NCBI RefSeq assembly: GCF_030528405.1
Contig: NZ_JAUMYY010000005.1
Span: forward strand, 1-60,781
Source: Fusobacterium sp.
Lineage (GTDB): Bacteria; Fusobacteriota; Fusobacteriia; Fusobacteriales; Fusobacteriaceae
Length of the DNA stretch: 60,781 bases
Reading direction: 5' to 3'
The notes under the pieces were generated by a model. The model saw only the letters and a list, made by a program, of their open reading frames with translations, did no database searches and was not told the origin of the DNA. The position numbers were made by a program, and so were the translations under genes. Every line of letters starts with the position of its first letter. The first letter of the stretch is position 1. Of this stretch, positions 45,186-54,610 are shown one piece after another.

Positions 45186-45716
45186 TTAATTTTCTTCAAA
45201 AATTACAGCACCAATATATGGTAAATTTCTATACTTTTGTGCATAATCAAGTCCATAACCTACTACAAACTTATCTGGGATTTCAAAACCTATATAGTCA
45301 ACAAAGACTTCAACTCTTCTTCTTTCTGGTTTACTCAATAATGCACATACTTTAACACTGGATACTCCCTTTGCTTTAAACATAGCTTGCACATATTCTA
45401 AAGTAATTCCTGTATCTATTATATCTTCAATGATTAACACATCTTTCCCACTTACATCTATATCTGTATCTTTTAACACCTTTACATTTCCACTTGTTGT
45501 AGTCTCATTTCCATAACTAGAAACATTCATAAAGTCTATTTGAAGAGGCAAATTAATTTCTTTTATTAAGTCACTTAAAAATACTACTGAACCTTTTAGA
45601 AGTCCTATACAAATTAAGTCTTTTTTTTCATATTCTTTTTCAATTTCTTTTGCCAGTTCTTTTATTCTTCTCTCAACTTCTGCTCTTGAAATCAATGTTT
45701 CTATTCTGTAATTCAT
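45186..45716 (-). CDS. hpt: Hypoxanthine phosphoribosyltransferase
   Basis: Hpt salvages hypoxanthine and guanine with PRPP. The 176-aa chain has the PRPP motif VLIIEDIIDTGITL near residue 98, LLKGSVVFLSDLI near residue 39 and the base-contact region DKFVVGYGLDY near residue 147. The start has an AGGGGGA site. It is the first gene of the minus-strand series and has a good promoter upstream. It also provides the salvage counterpart to the de novo purine operon of this window. Confidence 0.93.
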   Translation of the reverse strand: MNYRIETLISRAEVERRIKELAKEIEKEYEKKDLICIGLLKGSVVFLSDLIKEINLPLQIDFMNVSSYGNETTTSGNVKVLKDTDIDVSGKDVLIIEDIIDTGITLEYVQAMFKAKGVSSVKVCALLSKPERRRVEVFVDYIGFEIPDKFVVGYGLDYAQKYRNLPYIGAVIFEEN

Positions 45717-45754
45717 AAAATCCCCCTAATAAAATTATAAAATAATATTATTTA

Positions 45755-45783
45755 ATTTTATCATTTTACTATTTTTTTATCAA
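45755..45783 (-). promoter_or_regulatory. Promoter of the hpt-rsmA series
   Basis: On the minus strand TTGATA (45783-45778), 17 bases, then TAAAAT (45760-45755). It lies about 40 bases before the hpt start codon and is the only strong promoter seen for the following 14 kb on that strand. Confidence 0.6.
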
Positions 45784-45844
45784 GGAATTTTAATTTATAA
45801 ACTCTAATAAGAAAAAGAAAAAATTTTCTTATAAAATATAAAAT

Positions 45845-45873
45845 TTGACATAATAAGAAAAAAATACTATAAT
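45845..45873 (+). promoter_or_regulatory. Consensus promoter of the tetR-RND efflux operon
   Basis: TTGACA (45845-45850), 17 bases, TATAAT (45868-45873): a perfect sigma-70-type promoter. It would be strong unless repressed, which fits the two operators lying directly after the -10 box. Confidence 0.85.
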
Positions 45874-45881
45874 ATTTTTAA

Positions 45882-45910
45882 TGACCACTCGGTCAATGAC
45901 CATATGGTCA
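45882..45910 (+). promoter_or_regulatory. Double palindromic TetR-type operator
   Basis: TGACCACTCGGTCA (45882-45895) and TGACCATATGGTCA (45897-45910), the second a perfect palindrome, have centres 15 bp apart. They cover the transcription start and the region just before the ribosome site of the regulator gene. TetR proteins usually bind such sites as dimers, so autorepression is expected. Confidence 0.8.
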
Positions 45911-45930
45911 ATTTTGAAAAGGAGATGACT

Positions 45931-46572
45931 ATGATTAAAGAAAATAAAATGGACAAAGAAAATAAAAAAGAATTAATCTTAAATACATTTAAACAAAGTA
46001 TTCTTGTAAATGGTTACAGTAAGGTTTCTATTAATTCATTAACTGCACAGTGTAATATTTCGAAAGGAAGTTTTTATACATATTTTTCATCCAAAGATGA
46101 AATACTTTCTATAGTCATAGCCGAATATAAAAATCTATTAAAAAATATATTAAAGGATTGTTCAGAGTCCTCTAAAAGCTTAGATGAATTTCTAGATAAA
46201 TATATTAAATATAGATTAAAATTAAATGATGAAGAACTTGAACTAGAACTTATTTTAGCAAACTTATTCAGAAATCTTGAAATTTTAAGCAGTGAAAATC
46301 TGAAAAAAATTTATAATCTTCCAAATGTTCACAGAGATAATATTAAGGAAAATTTAAAAAAATATACTAACTTTTCAAAAAGTGAAATTTTAACTTACTC
46401 TAAAATGATAGAAGGTATAAGAACTAATTTTCTAATTGATGATATTTTTGAAATAGATGAAGGAGTTTTTAAAATTAAAAATTTAGAAGAAGTGAAAAAA
46501 CTACTTATTTCAAATGAAATGGAAGAAAAAAGAGAATTTGTATTAAAAAATATTAAAAAAATGTTGGTATAG
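45931..46572 (+). CDS. TetR-family repressor of the RND efflux operon
   Basis: The ATG at 45931 is preferred, with AAGGAG 7 bases upstream; a longer reading would begin inside the operator. The helix-turn-helix is in SINSLTAQCNISKGSFYTYF, near residue 30. The C-terminal ligand domain is not diagnostic. It is the first gene of the operon and 30 bases ahead of the TolC-like gene, so repression controls both itself and the pump. The inducer is unknown. Confidence 0.9.
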   Translation: MIKENKMDKENKKELILNTFKQSILVNGYSKVSINSLTAQCNISKGSFYTYFSSKDEILSIVIAEYKNLLKNILKDCSESSKSLDEFLDKYIKYRLKLNDEELELELILANLFRNLEILSSENLKKIYNLPNVHRDNIKENLKKYTNFSKSEILTYSKMIEGIRTNFLIDDIFEIDEGVFKIKNLEEVKKLLISNEMEEKREFVLKNIKKMLV

Positions 46573-46602
46573 ATTTAATTTTAAAAAATAAGGAGAACTA
46601 CT

Positions 46603-47871
46603 ATGAAAAAAATATTCATAATCTTTATATTATTGAATGGTTTAATATTTGCTCGTGATCTTACTCTTGAAGAGGCTATTGAACTAAGTCTTATAAATAG
46701 TAAAGATATTAAAATTTCTGAAAAAAATTTAGAAATTTCTAAGATAAATCTACAAAAGGCTTTTAAAGTTGCCCTACCTAAGGTTACATATAATGGAAAA
46801 TATTCTCGTAGTAATTACGATAGAGAAATTGCTATAAATGATAAAAATAGAGAAAAAGGAAGAGGTGGCTACACACAAAACATTACAATATCCCAGCCAT
46901 TATTTGCAGGTGGAACTATTCTTGCAGGAATAAAAGGAGCTAAGGCTTATGAAAATATAGCAAATTATTCTTTTTTAATTTCAAAAATTCAAATGAGAAT
47001 AGAAACTATATCCGCTTATTTCAGCCTTTTAAATGCCGAAAAAGATCTGGTAGCTCTTGAGAACTCTAAGGAAATTCTACAAAAAAGATATAATAAACAA
47101 AAAATTCAACTAGAGCTTAGATTAATTAAAAAAAGTGATATATCTCAAACGGAATACTCACTTCTAGAAATTGAATCAAATATAATTGCAATAAAAAGCC
47201 AAATCGATACATATAGAGAACAATTAAGAATAAAGACGGGGTTAAATAAAGATGAATTTATAAAAGTTGTTGACTTTGATGTTCCTAGCAATTTATCCAA
47301 AAGTATTGACATAGATAAAGATTTGGAACAAGCTATAAATGAAAGTCTAGCTGCAAAAATATCTGAAGAACAGTTTAATATTTCTGAAGCTCAAAGTATT
47401 GCTGCAGCTGGAAATATTCTTCCTAAAATAAGTGCTTTTGCAACCTATGGAACAACTGAAAGAACCAAATTTGAAAATTCACACAGAGATGCAAAGTGGA
47501 TGGGAGGAATACAAGTTACTTGGAATATTTTTTCTTTTGGTTCTGATATTGATGATTATAGAATAGCGAAACTTGAAAAAGAACAGCAGAAATTAAAAGA
47601 AATCTCTACAAAAGAAAATATAGAGATTTCTGTGAAAAGTGCATATTTTGACTTACTTAGACTTGAAAAATTAAGAGAATCTAAAAGTAAAGCTTTGGAA
47701 GTAGCAAAGCTGAACTTTGAAATGGATCAAGAAAGATATGATGCGGGACTTATATCAACCATAGATTATCTTGATACTGAAAATAAATATAGAAATGCCA
47801 ATATAGATTACAATAAAACTTTAATGGACTACTATTTGGCGTTTGAAAAGTATAGATCACTTATTATTTAA
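46603..47871 (+). CDS. TolC-like outer-membrane efflux channel
   Basis: The product has a signal peptide (MKKIFIIFILLNGLIFA) and 400 residues of OEP repeat: LTLEEAIELSLINSKDI at the start, and long coiled-coil helices with SQPLFAGG near residue 100 and WNIFSFGSD near residue 305, the mirrored beta-barrel turns of this family. It forms the outer-membrane and periplasmic tunnel of a tripartite pump. The length is typical. It lies between tetR and the adaptor gene. Confidence 0.9.
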   Translation: MKKIFIIFILLNGLIFARDLTLEEAIELSLINSKDIKISEKNLEISKINLQKAFKVALPKVTYNGKYSRSNYDREIAINDKNREKGRGGYTQNITISQPLFAGGTILAGIKGAKAYENIANYSFLISKIQMRIETISAYFSLLNAEKDLVALENSKEILQKRYNKQKIQLELRLIKKSDISQTEYSLLEIESNIIAIKSQIDTYREQLRIKTGLNKDEFIKVVDFDVPSNLSKSIDIDKDLEQAINESLAAKISEEQFNISEAQSIAAAGNILPKISAFATYGTTERTKFENSHRDAKWMGGIQVTWNIFSFGSDIDDYRIAKLEKEQQKLKEISTKENIEISVKSAYFDLLRLEKLRESKSKALEVAKLNFEMDQERYDAGLISTIDYLDTENKYRNANIDYNKTLMDYYLAFEKYRSLII

Positions 47872-47936
47872 TAAAAACTTATTTACATTTAAGTTATAAA
47901 AAATAGTTAAAGCTTTCGCTAAACAAGGGAGGAAAA

Positions 47937-49025
47937 ATGAAAAATATTTTAATTTTTATTTTGAGCACAAGCTTATTTTTAGTTGGCTGTGGAAAAAAAG
48001 AGGAAAAAGATAATAATATTAAAGAAAATAAAATTATAAAACTTGTCAGTCTTGGAGAGGTAAAAGAAAAAGAAATGTCAAAACTTTTTGAATCAAGTTT
48101 AACTTTAGAACCCCAAGATAAAATAAATCATTCTACTGAAAAAGGTGGAACTGTTGAAAAAATCTATAAAAATAATGGCGATAAGGTGAAAAAAGGGGAA
48201 CTAGTTGTTGAATTTTCTGATCCAGCTACAAAGGCAACATATTTACAAGCCAATGCAAATTATCAGTCTGCAAAAGCTGGCTATGACATAGCTAGAGCTA
48301 ATTATGAGAAATTTAAGGTACTTTATGATAAGCAACTTATATCATTTTTAGAATTTTCACAGTATGAAAGTTCTTTTATAAATGCAAGAGGAAGTTTGGA
48401 AGTTGCTCAAGCTACTTTTCAAAGCGCCAAAAATGACTTTGATAAATTGACAAGGCGTGCTGACATTGATGGAGTTGTTGCAAATCTTTTTGTAAAAGTT
48501 GGAAATAAAGTTAATGCAAAGGAAACTGTTTTCACTGTATTAAACGATGATAAGATGCAGGCCTATGTAGGGATATCTGCGGAAGCAATATCTAAAATTA
48601 ATAAAGGTGATACTTTAAAAGTTAAGGTTGAAGCATTAAATAGAGATTTTGATGCTATGATTACTGAAATAAATCCTGTTGCCGATGAAGTAACAAAGAA
48701 TTTTCAAATAAAACTATCCTTAGAAAACAATGGAAAAAATATAAAAGATGGTATGTATGGAAATGTTGTTATAAATGTTGGGAAAGTTAATGTATTAGTT
48801 ATAGAAGATGAAGCAATTTTTGTAAGAGATTTGTTAAATTATGTCTATAAGTACTCGGATGGCAAGGTTCATCAAATTGAAGTTAAAACAGGAGTAACAA
48901 ATTTGCCTTATACTGAAATCTCATCAGCCGAAATAAAAGCTGGAGATAAAATTGTTGTGAAAGGTATCTTTGGACTACAAGATAATGATGAAGTCGAAAT
49001 TAAAAATGAGGTGAATAATAAATGA
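47937..49025 (+). CDS. RND efflux membrane-fusion lipoprotein
   Basis: A lipoprotein signal ends in LVGC (Cys18). The mature adaptor has a barrel-sandwich half-motif GGTVEKIYKNNGDKVKKGE, a long helical hairpin (about 85-165) with the second half-motif DGVVANLFVKVGNKV, and the beta-barrel region. It bridges the RND pump and the TolC-like channel in the periplasm. The 362-aa length is normal. It overlaps the pump gene by 4 bases. Confidence 0.92.
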   Translation: MKNILIFILSTSLFLVGCGKKEEKDNNIKENKIIKLVSLGEVKEKEMSKLFESSLTLEPQDKINHSTEKGGTVEKIYKNNGDKVKKGELVVEFSDPATKATYLQANANYQSAKAGYDIARANYEKFKVLYDKQLISFLEFSQYESSFINARGSLEVAQATFQSAKNDFDKLTRRADIDGVVANLFVKVGNKVNAKETVFTVLNDDKMQAYVGISAEAISKINKGDTLKVKVEALNRDFDAMITEINPVADEVTKNFQIKLSLENNGKNIKDGMYGNVVINVGKVNVLVIEDEAIFVRDLLNYVYKYSDGKVHQIEVKTGVTNLPYTEISSAEIKAGDKIVVKGIFGLQDNDEVEIKNEVNNK

Positions 49026-52000
49026 CATTAGCAGGAATATCTATCCGTAGACCAGTTGCTACAACAATGGTAATGGTTTCTATCATTTTCATAGGTTTAC
49101 TTGCTATGTTTAATATGAAAAAAGAAATGTTACCAAATATGCAAGTTCCTGTTGTTACTGTTTCTACTGCTTGGACGGGAGCGGTTGCTGAAGATGTTGA
49201 AAATCAAATTACTAAAAAAATTGAGGAAGCTCTACCTAATGTTGAGGGTATAGATACCATAAGCTCTACATCTTCTTATGGAAGATCTACTATTGTTGTA
49301 AAATTTAATTTTGGAGTTAATTCCAATGAAAAAGTTAATGAAATACAAAGAGAGGTTTCTAAAATAGCTAATAGCTTACCAAATGATTCCAACTCTCCAA
49401 TTGTAAAGAAAATTGAGGTTGGTTCTGGGAACTTAACTGCTATAGTTGCTTTTACTGCTCCTAATAAATCTACTCTGGCAAGTTTTATAGATCAATATTT
49501 AAAACCTCAACTTGAAAGCTTAGAAGGAGTAGGAGAAGTAAGTATATTTGGTAATCCTACTAAGCAAGTTCAAATTCAAGTTGATTCTGATAAATTAATG
49601 GCGTACAATATGACTCCTATGGAACTGTATTCTCTGATATCTGCCTCTACTCCAACTATACCTGTTGGTAAATTATCTGATGGTACAAAGGATATGATAT
49701 TGAGATTTATGGGCGAAATGAGAACCATTGATGATTTTAAAAATATGGTAATAAATGCCAATGGAAATACTTTGAGATTAAGAGATGTAGCTGATGTTGT
49801 TTTAACTCATGAAGATAAATCAACTATAGGGTATTTAAACGGTGAAGACTCAATTACAGTTATGATTTCTAAATCAAGCGATGGAAGTACTGTCGAATTA
49901 AATAATTCTGTTTTTAAAACTATTGAAAAATTAGAAGCTATGATGCCAGTTGGGACTCAAAAGAAAATTGTTTTAGATACTTCAATAGATATTAACAACT
50001 CAATTTCAAATGTTACTAGTTCTGCAATTCAAGGTCTAATATTAGCTTCTATAGTATTATTTATATTTTTAAAAAGTTTTAAAAGTACCTTATTAATCTC
50101 TGCTTCTCTTCCAGTTGCAGTAATATTTACCTTTGCATTTCTATCTATGGCAGGAACTACTCTTAATCTTATATCTCTTATGGGGCTTTCAATAGGTGTT
50201 GGTATGCTTACGGACAACTCAGTTGTTGTTGTTGATAATATATTTAGGCATTTAACTGAGCTTAATTCTCCTACTTTAGAGGCCGCTGAAAATGGTACGA
50301 ATGAAGTTACTCTTTCTATTATAGCTTCATCACTTACAACTATGGTTGTTTTTATACCCATTTTATTTATTCCTGGTATATCAAGAGAAATATTTAGAGA
50401 TATGTCTTTTGCAATTATATTTTCTAATATTGCTGCCCTTATAGTTGCAATTACACTTATACCTATGTTAGCTAGTAAATTTTTAACTTCCAATTCAATA
50501 AGTACAAAGGAAGGAAGAATTTTTGGAAAAGTCAAGAAAAGATATCTATCTATTATAAGTTGGGCAGTTATAAATAGATTAAAAACTGTAGCTATAGCAA
50601 TAGGAATTTTTCTTTTTACACTTTTAGTAGGTCCTAGATTTATAAAATTTCAATTTTTCCCAAAACAAGATACAGGTCAATTTTCAATAATGGCTGAGTT
50701 ACAAAAGGGAACTGATATTGAAAAAGCTAATAGAATCGCAAAAGAAATGGAAAATCTTGTAGCTAAACATGAAAGTGTTGAAAGTTATTCCACAATTGTT
50801 CAGCCTAATAGCGTATCTCTAAATATTGATATAGGCAAAAAAAATAACAGAAAAAAATCTGTTTTTGAGATAATGGATGAAATAAGACCTCTTACAAAAA
50901 ATATTCTGGATACGAAGATATCTCTAACAAATTCTTTCAAAAGTGGTAATGCTACTAGAGATATAGAATTTATTATAGAAGGTTCAAATTTAGATGAAAT
51001 TAAAACTCTGGGAAAACAAGTCTTAGAAAATATGCAAAAATATAATGGAATAATGGAACTTACATCAACTTTATCATCTGGTTCAACAGAACTTAGAATC
51101 GAGGTTGATAGAGAAAAAGTAAAATCTTATGGAATTAATCCCGCAACTATTGCTCAAACTCTTAGCTACTATATTTTAGGAGGAGACAGAGCTAGAACAG
51201 TAACTATAAAAAGTGGTACTGAAGAGATTGACGTTCTGATAAGATTACCAAAAGAAAAAAGAAATAATTTAGCAGCTCTTGAACAAATTAATATAAAAGT
51301 TGCTGATAAAAAGTTTATAAAATTATCTGATGTAGCTACGATTAAAAATGCTGAGGCTTCTTCTGAAATAAAAAAGAAAAATAGAATTTATTCTGTTACT
51401 ATCTCTGGAAATGATGCTGGAGCTGGACAAAGAGTAATTCAACAAAAATTTATCGAAGAATTTAAAAAAGCAAAACCTGCAAATACAGTAACTTACAGTT
51501 GGGGTGGAGATACGGAAAATATGATAAAAGCAATGGGACAACTAACTTTTGCTCTGGGTATTTCTATTTTCTTAATTTATGCCTTACTTGCTTCTCAATT
51601 TGAAAGCTTCATTATGCCTATAATTGTTATTGGTTCAATTCCTCTTGCTCTTATTGGAGTCATTTGGGGACTTGTAATCTTTGGTCAATCTCTAGATATA
51701 ATGGTAATGATTGGTGTAATACTGCTAGCTGGTATAGTTGTTAATAATGCCATTGTACTTATAGATTTTATAAAAATGCTAAGAGAAAGAGGCTATAAAA
51801 GAAAAGAGGCAATTATTGAATCTTGCACCACAAGATTAAGACCTATACTTATGACAACTGCAACAACTGTTTTAGGAATGATTCCATTAGCTCTAGGAAT
51901 AGGTGAGGGCTCTGAAATATACAGAGGTATGGCTCTAACAGTTATTTTTGGTTTATCTTTTTCAGCCCTTTTAACTCTTATAGTGATTCCTATTCTTTAT

Positions 52001-52087
52001 GCTTTAGCTGATGACCTAACTGTAAAGTTAAATAGTTATTTTTCTAATTTTTTAAAGAAATTTTCTAAGAAAAAAGGGGCGATATAA
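49022..52087 (+). CDS. RND-family efflux pump, HAE type
   Basis: The 1021-aa inner-membrane protein begins with ISIRRPVATTMVMV (TM1) and has the two RND repeats with large periplasmic loops. The proton-relay helix reads GMLTDNSVVVVDN: the first Asp of the AcrB Asp-Asp pair is kept and the second is Asn, as in several Firmicute-type HAE pumps. The second repeat has GVILLAGIVVNNAIVLIDF. It exports drugs or lipophilic compounds using the proton or sodium gradient; the substrate is unknown. It is followed after 1 base by a small partner gene. Confidence 0.94.
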   Translation: MTLAGISIRRPVATTMVMVSIIFIGLLAMFNMKKEMLPNMQVPVVTVSTAWTGAVAEDVENQITKKIEEALPNVEGIDTISSTSSYGRSTIVVKFNFGVNSNEKVNEIQREVSKIANSLPNDSNSPIVKKIEVGSGNLTAIVAFTAPNKSTLASFIDQYLKPQLESLEGVGEVSIFGNPTKQVQIQVDSDKLMAYNMTPMELYSLISASTPTIPVGKLSDGTKDMILRFMGEMRTIDDFKNMVINANGNTLRLRDVADVVLTHEDKSTIGYLNGEDSITVMISKSSDGSTVELNNSVFKTIEKLEAMMPVGTQKKIVLDTSIDINNSISNVTSSAIQGLILASIVLFIFLKSFKSTLLISASLPVAVIFTFAFLSMAGTTLNLISLMGLSIGVGMLTDNSVVVVDNIFRHLTELNSPTLEAAENGTNEVTLSIIASSLTTMVVFIPILFIPGISREIFRDMSFAIIFSNIAALIVAITLIPMLASKFLTSNSISTKEGRIFGKVKKRYLSIISWAVINRLKTVAIAIGIFLFTLLVGPRFIKFQFFPKQDTGQFSIMAELQKGTDIEKANRIAKEMENLVAKHESVESYSTIVQPNSVSLNIDIGKKNNRKKSVFEIMDEIRPLTKNILDTKISLTNSFKSGNATRDIEFIIEGSNLDEIKTLGKQVLENMQKYNGIMELTSTLSSGSTELRIEVDREKVKSYGINPATIAQTLSYYILGGDRARTVTIKSGTEEIDVLIRLPKEKRNNLAALEQINIKVADKKFIKLSDVATIKNAEASSEIKKKNRIYSVTISGNDAGAGQRVIQQKFIEEFKKAKPANTVTYSWGGDTENMIKAMGQLTFALGISIFLIYALLASQFESFIMPIIVIGSIPLALIGVIWGLVIFGQSLDIMVMIGVILLAGIVVNNAIVLIDFIKMLRERGYKRKEAIIESCTTRLRPILMTTATTVLGMIPLALGIGEGSEIYRGMALTVIFGLSFSALLTLIVIPILYALADDLTVKLNSYFSNFLKKFSKKKGAI

Positions 52088-52088
52088 T

Positions 52089-52478
52089 ATGGAAATAAAT
52101 TTTGAAAAAGTATATAAAATGCTTATACTTCATATAAATGATTCTCAAGCTAGAAGATTAGAAGAGTTTTTAGAGCAGATAGATATTAATAATTACACTA
52201 TGGAAAGTGATGTCAAAAGAGCTGTGAATGAAAGAGTTAAGCAAAAACAAAGTAAAACTTGGCCAGGTTCTTCTGCTGTGTTTTACATCCCTATGAAAGA
52301 AAATAAAATTGATGATTTATTGATTAAACTAAAAACTTTTAGAATGGCTCTTCCAAAAGGAATAGCTATGTCTTTATGGATAGTTCCTTTTGATAGAGTT
52401 ATTAAAAGCTTCTATGAAGAAGAAATCCAAGTGGATGAAGAACTCCTTGAAGAATTAAAAGAAAAATATATAAAATAA
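52089..52478 (+). CDS. Small RND-associated protein (PG0541-like), 129 aa
   Basis: The start lies one base after the pump stop, so translation is coupled. The chain is soluble, without membrane segments, and shows a repeated alpha/beta pattern with FYIPMKENKIDDLLIKLK and AMSLWIVPFDRV. It resembles small proteins found after RND genes in Porphyromonas and Fusobacterium, with a possible PII/CutA-like fold. A regulatory role at the pump is an inference from position. Confidence 0.65.
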   Translation: MEINFEKVYKMLILHINDSQARRLEEFLEQIDINNYTMESDVKRAVNERVKQKQSKTWPGSSAVFYIPMKENKIDDLLIKLKTFRMALPKGIAMSLWIVPFDRVIKSFYEEEIQVDEELLEELKEKYIK

Positions 52479-52493
52479 TATCCTTCCATATCC

Positions 52494-52620
52494 AAAAAAA
52501 GGTTGTTGCTTTACGAGTTCTGCTAGCATAACTAAATATCTTAAGAGCTTTTAACAAACTCTTGAGATATTCAGGATGCTAAACAAAACTTAAAAAATTT
52601 AATTCGCAACAACTTTTTTT
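52494..52620. repeat. Inverted-repeat element at a convergent junction, 127 bp
   Basis: The ends AAAAAAAGGTTGTTGC (52494-52509) and GCAACAACTTTTTTT (52606-52620) are complementary except for one extra G. Inside, AATATCTTAAGAG pairs with CTCTTGAGATATT with one wobble, and TAGCAT pairs with ATGCTA, giving a long nested hairpin. It lies between the RND operon and the phosphatase gene and probably terminates both. Confidence 0.8.
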
Positions 52621-53068
52621 ATTTTAAAATTTCTTTTAAAAAATCATTCAGACCTTTTTCAATATCCTCATAAGTTCTATCAAAATTCCCAGTATACCAA
52701 GGGTCTGCTATATCATCCTTCAATCCAGAAAAAGAAAGTAATTTTTTTATTTTTTCACTTTTTGTCCCCACAATTTTTTCTATATTTCTAATATTAGCTT
52801 CATCCATTCCTATTATATAGTCATAATCTTCTAGATCTTTCTTTGTCATTTGTGTAGCTCTATGAGGAACAACTTGAATATTTAATTCTTTAAGCTTTTT
52901 TACTGTTCCGTAATGTGGTGGATTTCCAATTTCTTCTCTACTTGTTCCAGCAGAAAAAATTATAAATTCATTTTCTAAGCCTCTTTTTTTTATCATATGT
53001 GTAAATACAGATTCTGCCATAGTACTTCTGCATATATTTCCATGACAGACAAATAGTACTCTTATCAT
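52619..53068 (-). CDS. Low-molecular-weight protein-tyrosine phosphatase
   Basis: The N-terminus VLFVCHGNICRS carries the phosphate loop C-X5-R-S (nucleophile Cys8), and ADPWYTG near residue 120 provides the catalytic acid. The 149-aa length is typical. The enzyme removes phosphate from protein tyrosine or arginine or from small acyl phosphates. It follows the ABC permease gene by 27 bases; a functional link is not evident. Confidence 0.9.
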   Translation of the reverse strand: MIRVLFVCHGNICRSTMAESVFTHMIKKRGLENEFIIFSAGTSREEIGNPPHYGTVKKLKELNIQVVPHRATQMTKKDLEDYDYIIGMDEANIRNIEKIVGTKSEKIKKLLSFSGLKDDIADPWYTGNFDRTYEDIEKGLNDFLKEILK

Positions 53069-53095
53069 TTTTAACCCTGCCTTTCATTATAAAAA

Positions 53096-54607
53096 TTAAT
53101 CTAATAAATCATTTTTCCGTAGGTATTCTTCAGCAACTTCATAAGCTGATTTTCTATTAACTCTAACTTGATAATTTAATTCTCTCATTTCATTATCACT
53201 TACCTTATTGGCAAGTTTTTCCAATATTAATTTTAGCTCTGGATACTTAATTAAAGTATTTTCTCTTAAAAGAGCTGCTACCTGATATGGAGGAAATAAC
53301 TTTCTATCATCTAATAAAACAATTAAATTATTTTCTTTAATTTCGCTATCAGTAGAATATGCATCAATTAGTTGTATTTCTCCATGATTAATAGCCTGAT
53401 ATCTAAGAGATGGCTCCATAGTTTTTATATTTAAATTTAAATTATACAGTGCTTGAAGTCCTTTATTTCCATCTTCTCTATCATTAAACTCCAAAGTAAA
53501 ACCAGCTATTAAATTTTTTTCAACTTTCTTTAAATCAGAAATATTAAAAATTTTATTTTTTTCTGAAAATTCCTTTTTTAAAGCTAAAGCATAGGTATTT
53601 TGAAACTTCATAGGTTCCAAGTATATTAAATTATCCTGCTTAAAAATTTTATCTCTTGCTATCTCAAATACTTCCCTTGCTTCATTTGACTTAGTAAATT
53701 CTTTTTCTTTTAATAAGCTTGTTATAATTGTACCTGTATATTCTGGATAAATATCTATTTCTCCTGCTTTTAGTGCTTCATATAAAAAAGTTGTTTTTCC
53801 AAAATTTGACTTAATTTCAACTTCTATATCCGTATTTTTTTCGATTAAAACTTTGTACATATTAATTATAATTTCAGGTTCTACTCCTAATTTTCCTGCA
53901 ATTATAAGTTTTTTATTTTCATTCATTTTTGGTACAAAAGTAATAAGTAAAAATAAAATTATAGAACATAAAGATAAAACTACAATTTTTATTTTTTGTT
54001 TTTCTAAAAATTTTATTCCAACATTAAATAAAATAGCTAATATAGCTGAAGATGCTGCACCTATAAAAATAAGAGCTGAGTTATTTCTATCAATCCCCAA
54101 TAAAATGAATGAGCCTAATCCTCCTGCACCCACAAGAGCAGCAAGAGTAGCAGTTCCAATAACCATAACTGCTGCTGTTCTTATCCCTGAAATTATAACA
54201 GGCATTGCTAAAGCCAGTTCAAATTTTTTTAGCTTTTCCATTTTAGTCATTCCAAAAGCTTCTGCTGCTTCCTGAAGTGAAGAATCGATTTCTAAAAAGC
54301 CAGTTATAGTGTTTTGTATTATAGGGAAAAGTGCATAAATGACCAGAGCAACCATAGCAGGTGCTACTCCTATACCTAAAATAGGTATTAATAAACCTAA
54401 TATTGCAAGTGAAGGAATAGTCTGGAAAATTCCTGTTATCTGTAAGATAATTTCTCTTACTTTTTTGTTTTTAGTAATTATAATGGCTAGAGGAACAGCA
54501 ATCAATATTGCTAAAAGCAATGAAGATAATGATATCTGAATATGCTCAAGCATGGCTTTTAACCATTCACTTTTTCTCAAAATTAAAGTTTCATGAAAAT
54601 TATTCAT
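53096..54607 (-). CDS. Osmoprotectant ABC transporter, fused permease and binding protein
   Basis: The N-terminal 210 residues are an Opu-type permease with about five membrane helices and the EAA loop [18 protein letters not shown] near residue 114. From residue 235 a periplasmic binding domain (OpuAC-type) begins, with [17 protein letters not shown] near residue 285, the choline/betaine family motif. The 503-aa fusion imports glycine betaine, choline or a related compound with the ATPase encoded 3 bases upstream. Confidence 0.88.
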   Translation of the reverse strand: MNNFHETLILRKSEWLKAMLEHIQISLSSLLLAILIAVPLAIIITKNKKVREIILQITGIFQTIPSLAILGLLIPILGIGVAPAMVALVIYALFPIIQNTITGFLEIDSSLQEAAEAFGMTKMEKLKKFELALAMPVIISGIRTAAVMVIGTATLAALVGAGGLGSFILLGIDRNNSALIFIGAASSAILAILFNVGIKFLEKQKIKIVVLSLCSIILFLLITFVPKMNENKKLIIAGKLGVEPEIIINMYKVLIEKNTDIEVEIKSNFGKTTFLYEALKAGEIDIYPEYTGTIITSLLKEKEFTKSNEAREVFEIARDKIFKQDNLIYLEPMKFQNTYALALKKEFSEKNKIFNISDLKKVEKNLIAGFTLEFNDREDGNKGLQALYNLNLNIKTMEPSLRYQAINHGEIQLIDAYSTDSEIKENNLIVLLDDRKLFPPYQVAALLRENTLIKYPELKLILEKLANKVSDNEMRELNYQVRVNRKSAYEVAEEYLRKNDLLD

Positions 54608-54610
54608 TCT

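Noticed and set aside
45904-45930. Upstream ATG as start of the TetR gene
   Set aside because: It lies inside the second operator palindrome and lacks a ribosome site; the ATG at 45931 has AAGGAG at the right distance.
50029-50535. 168-aa minus-strand frame inside the RND pump gene
   Set aside because: Antisense of a well-supported membrane protein with no start signal.
53853-54275. 140-aa plus-strand frame inside the ABC permease fusion gene
   Set aside because: Antisense of the membrane segments; no start signal.
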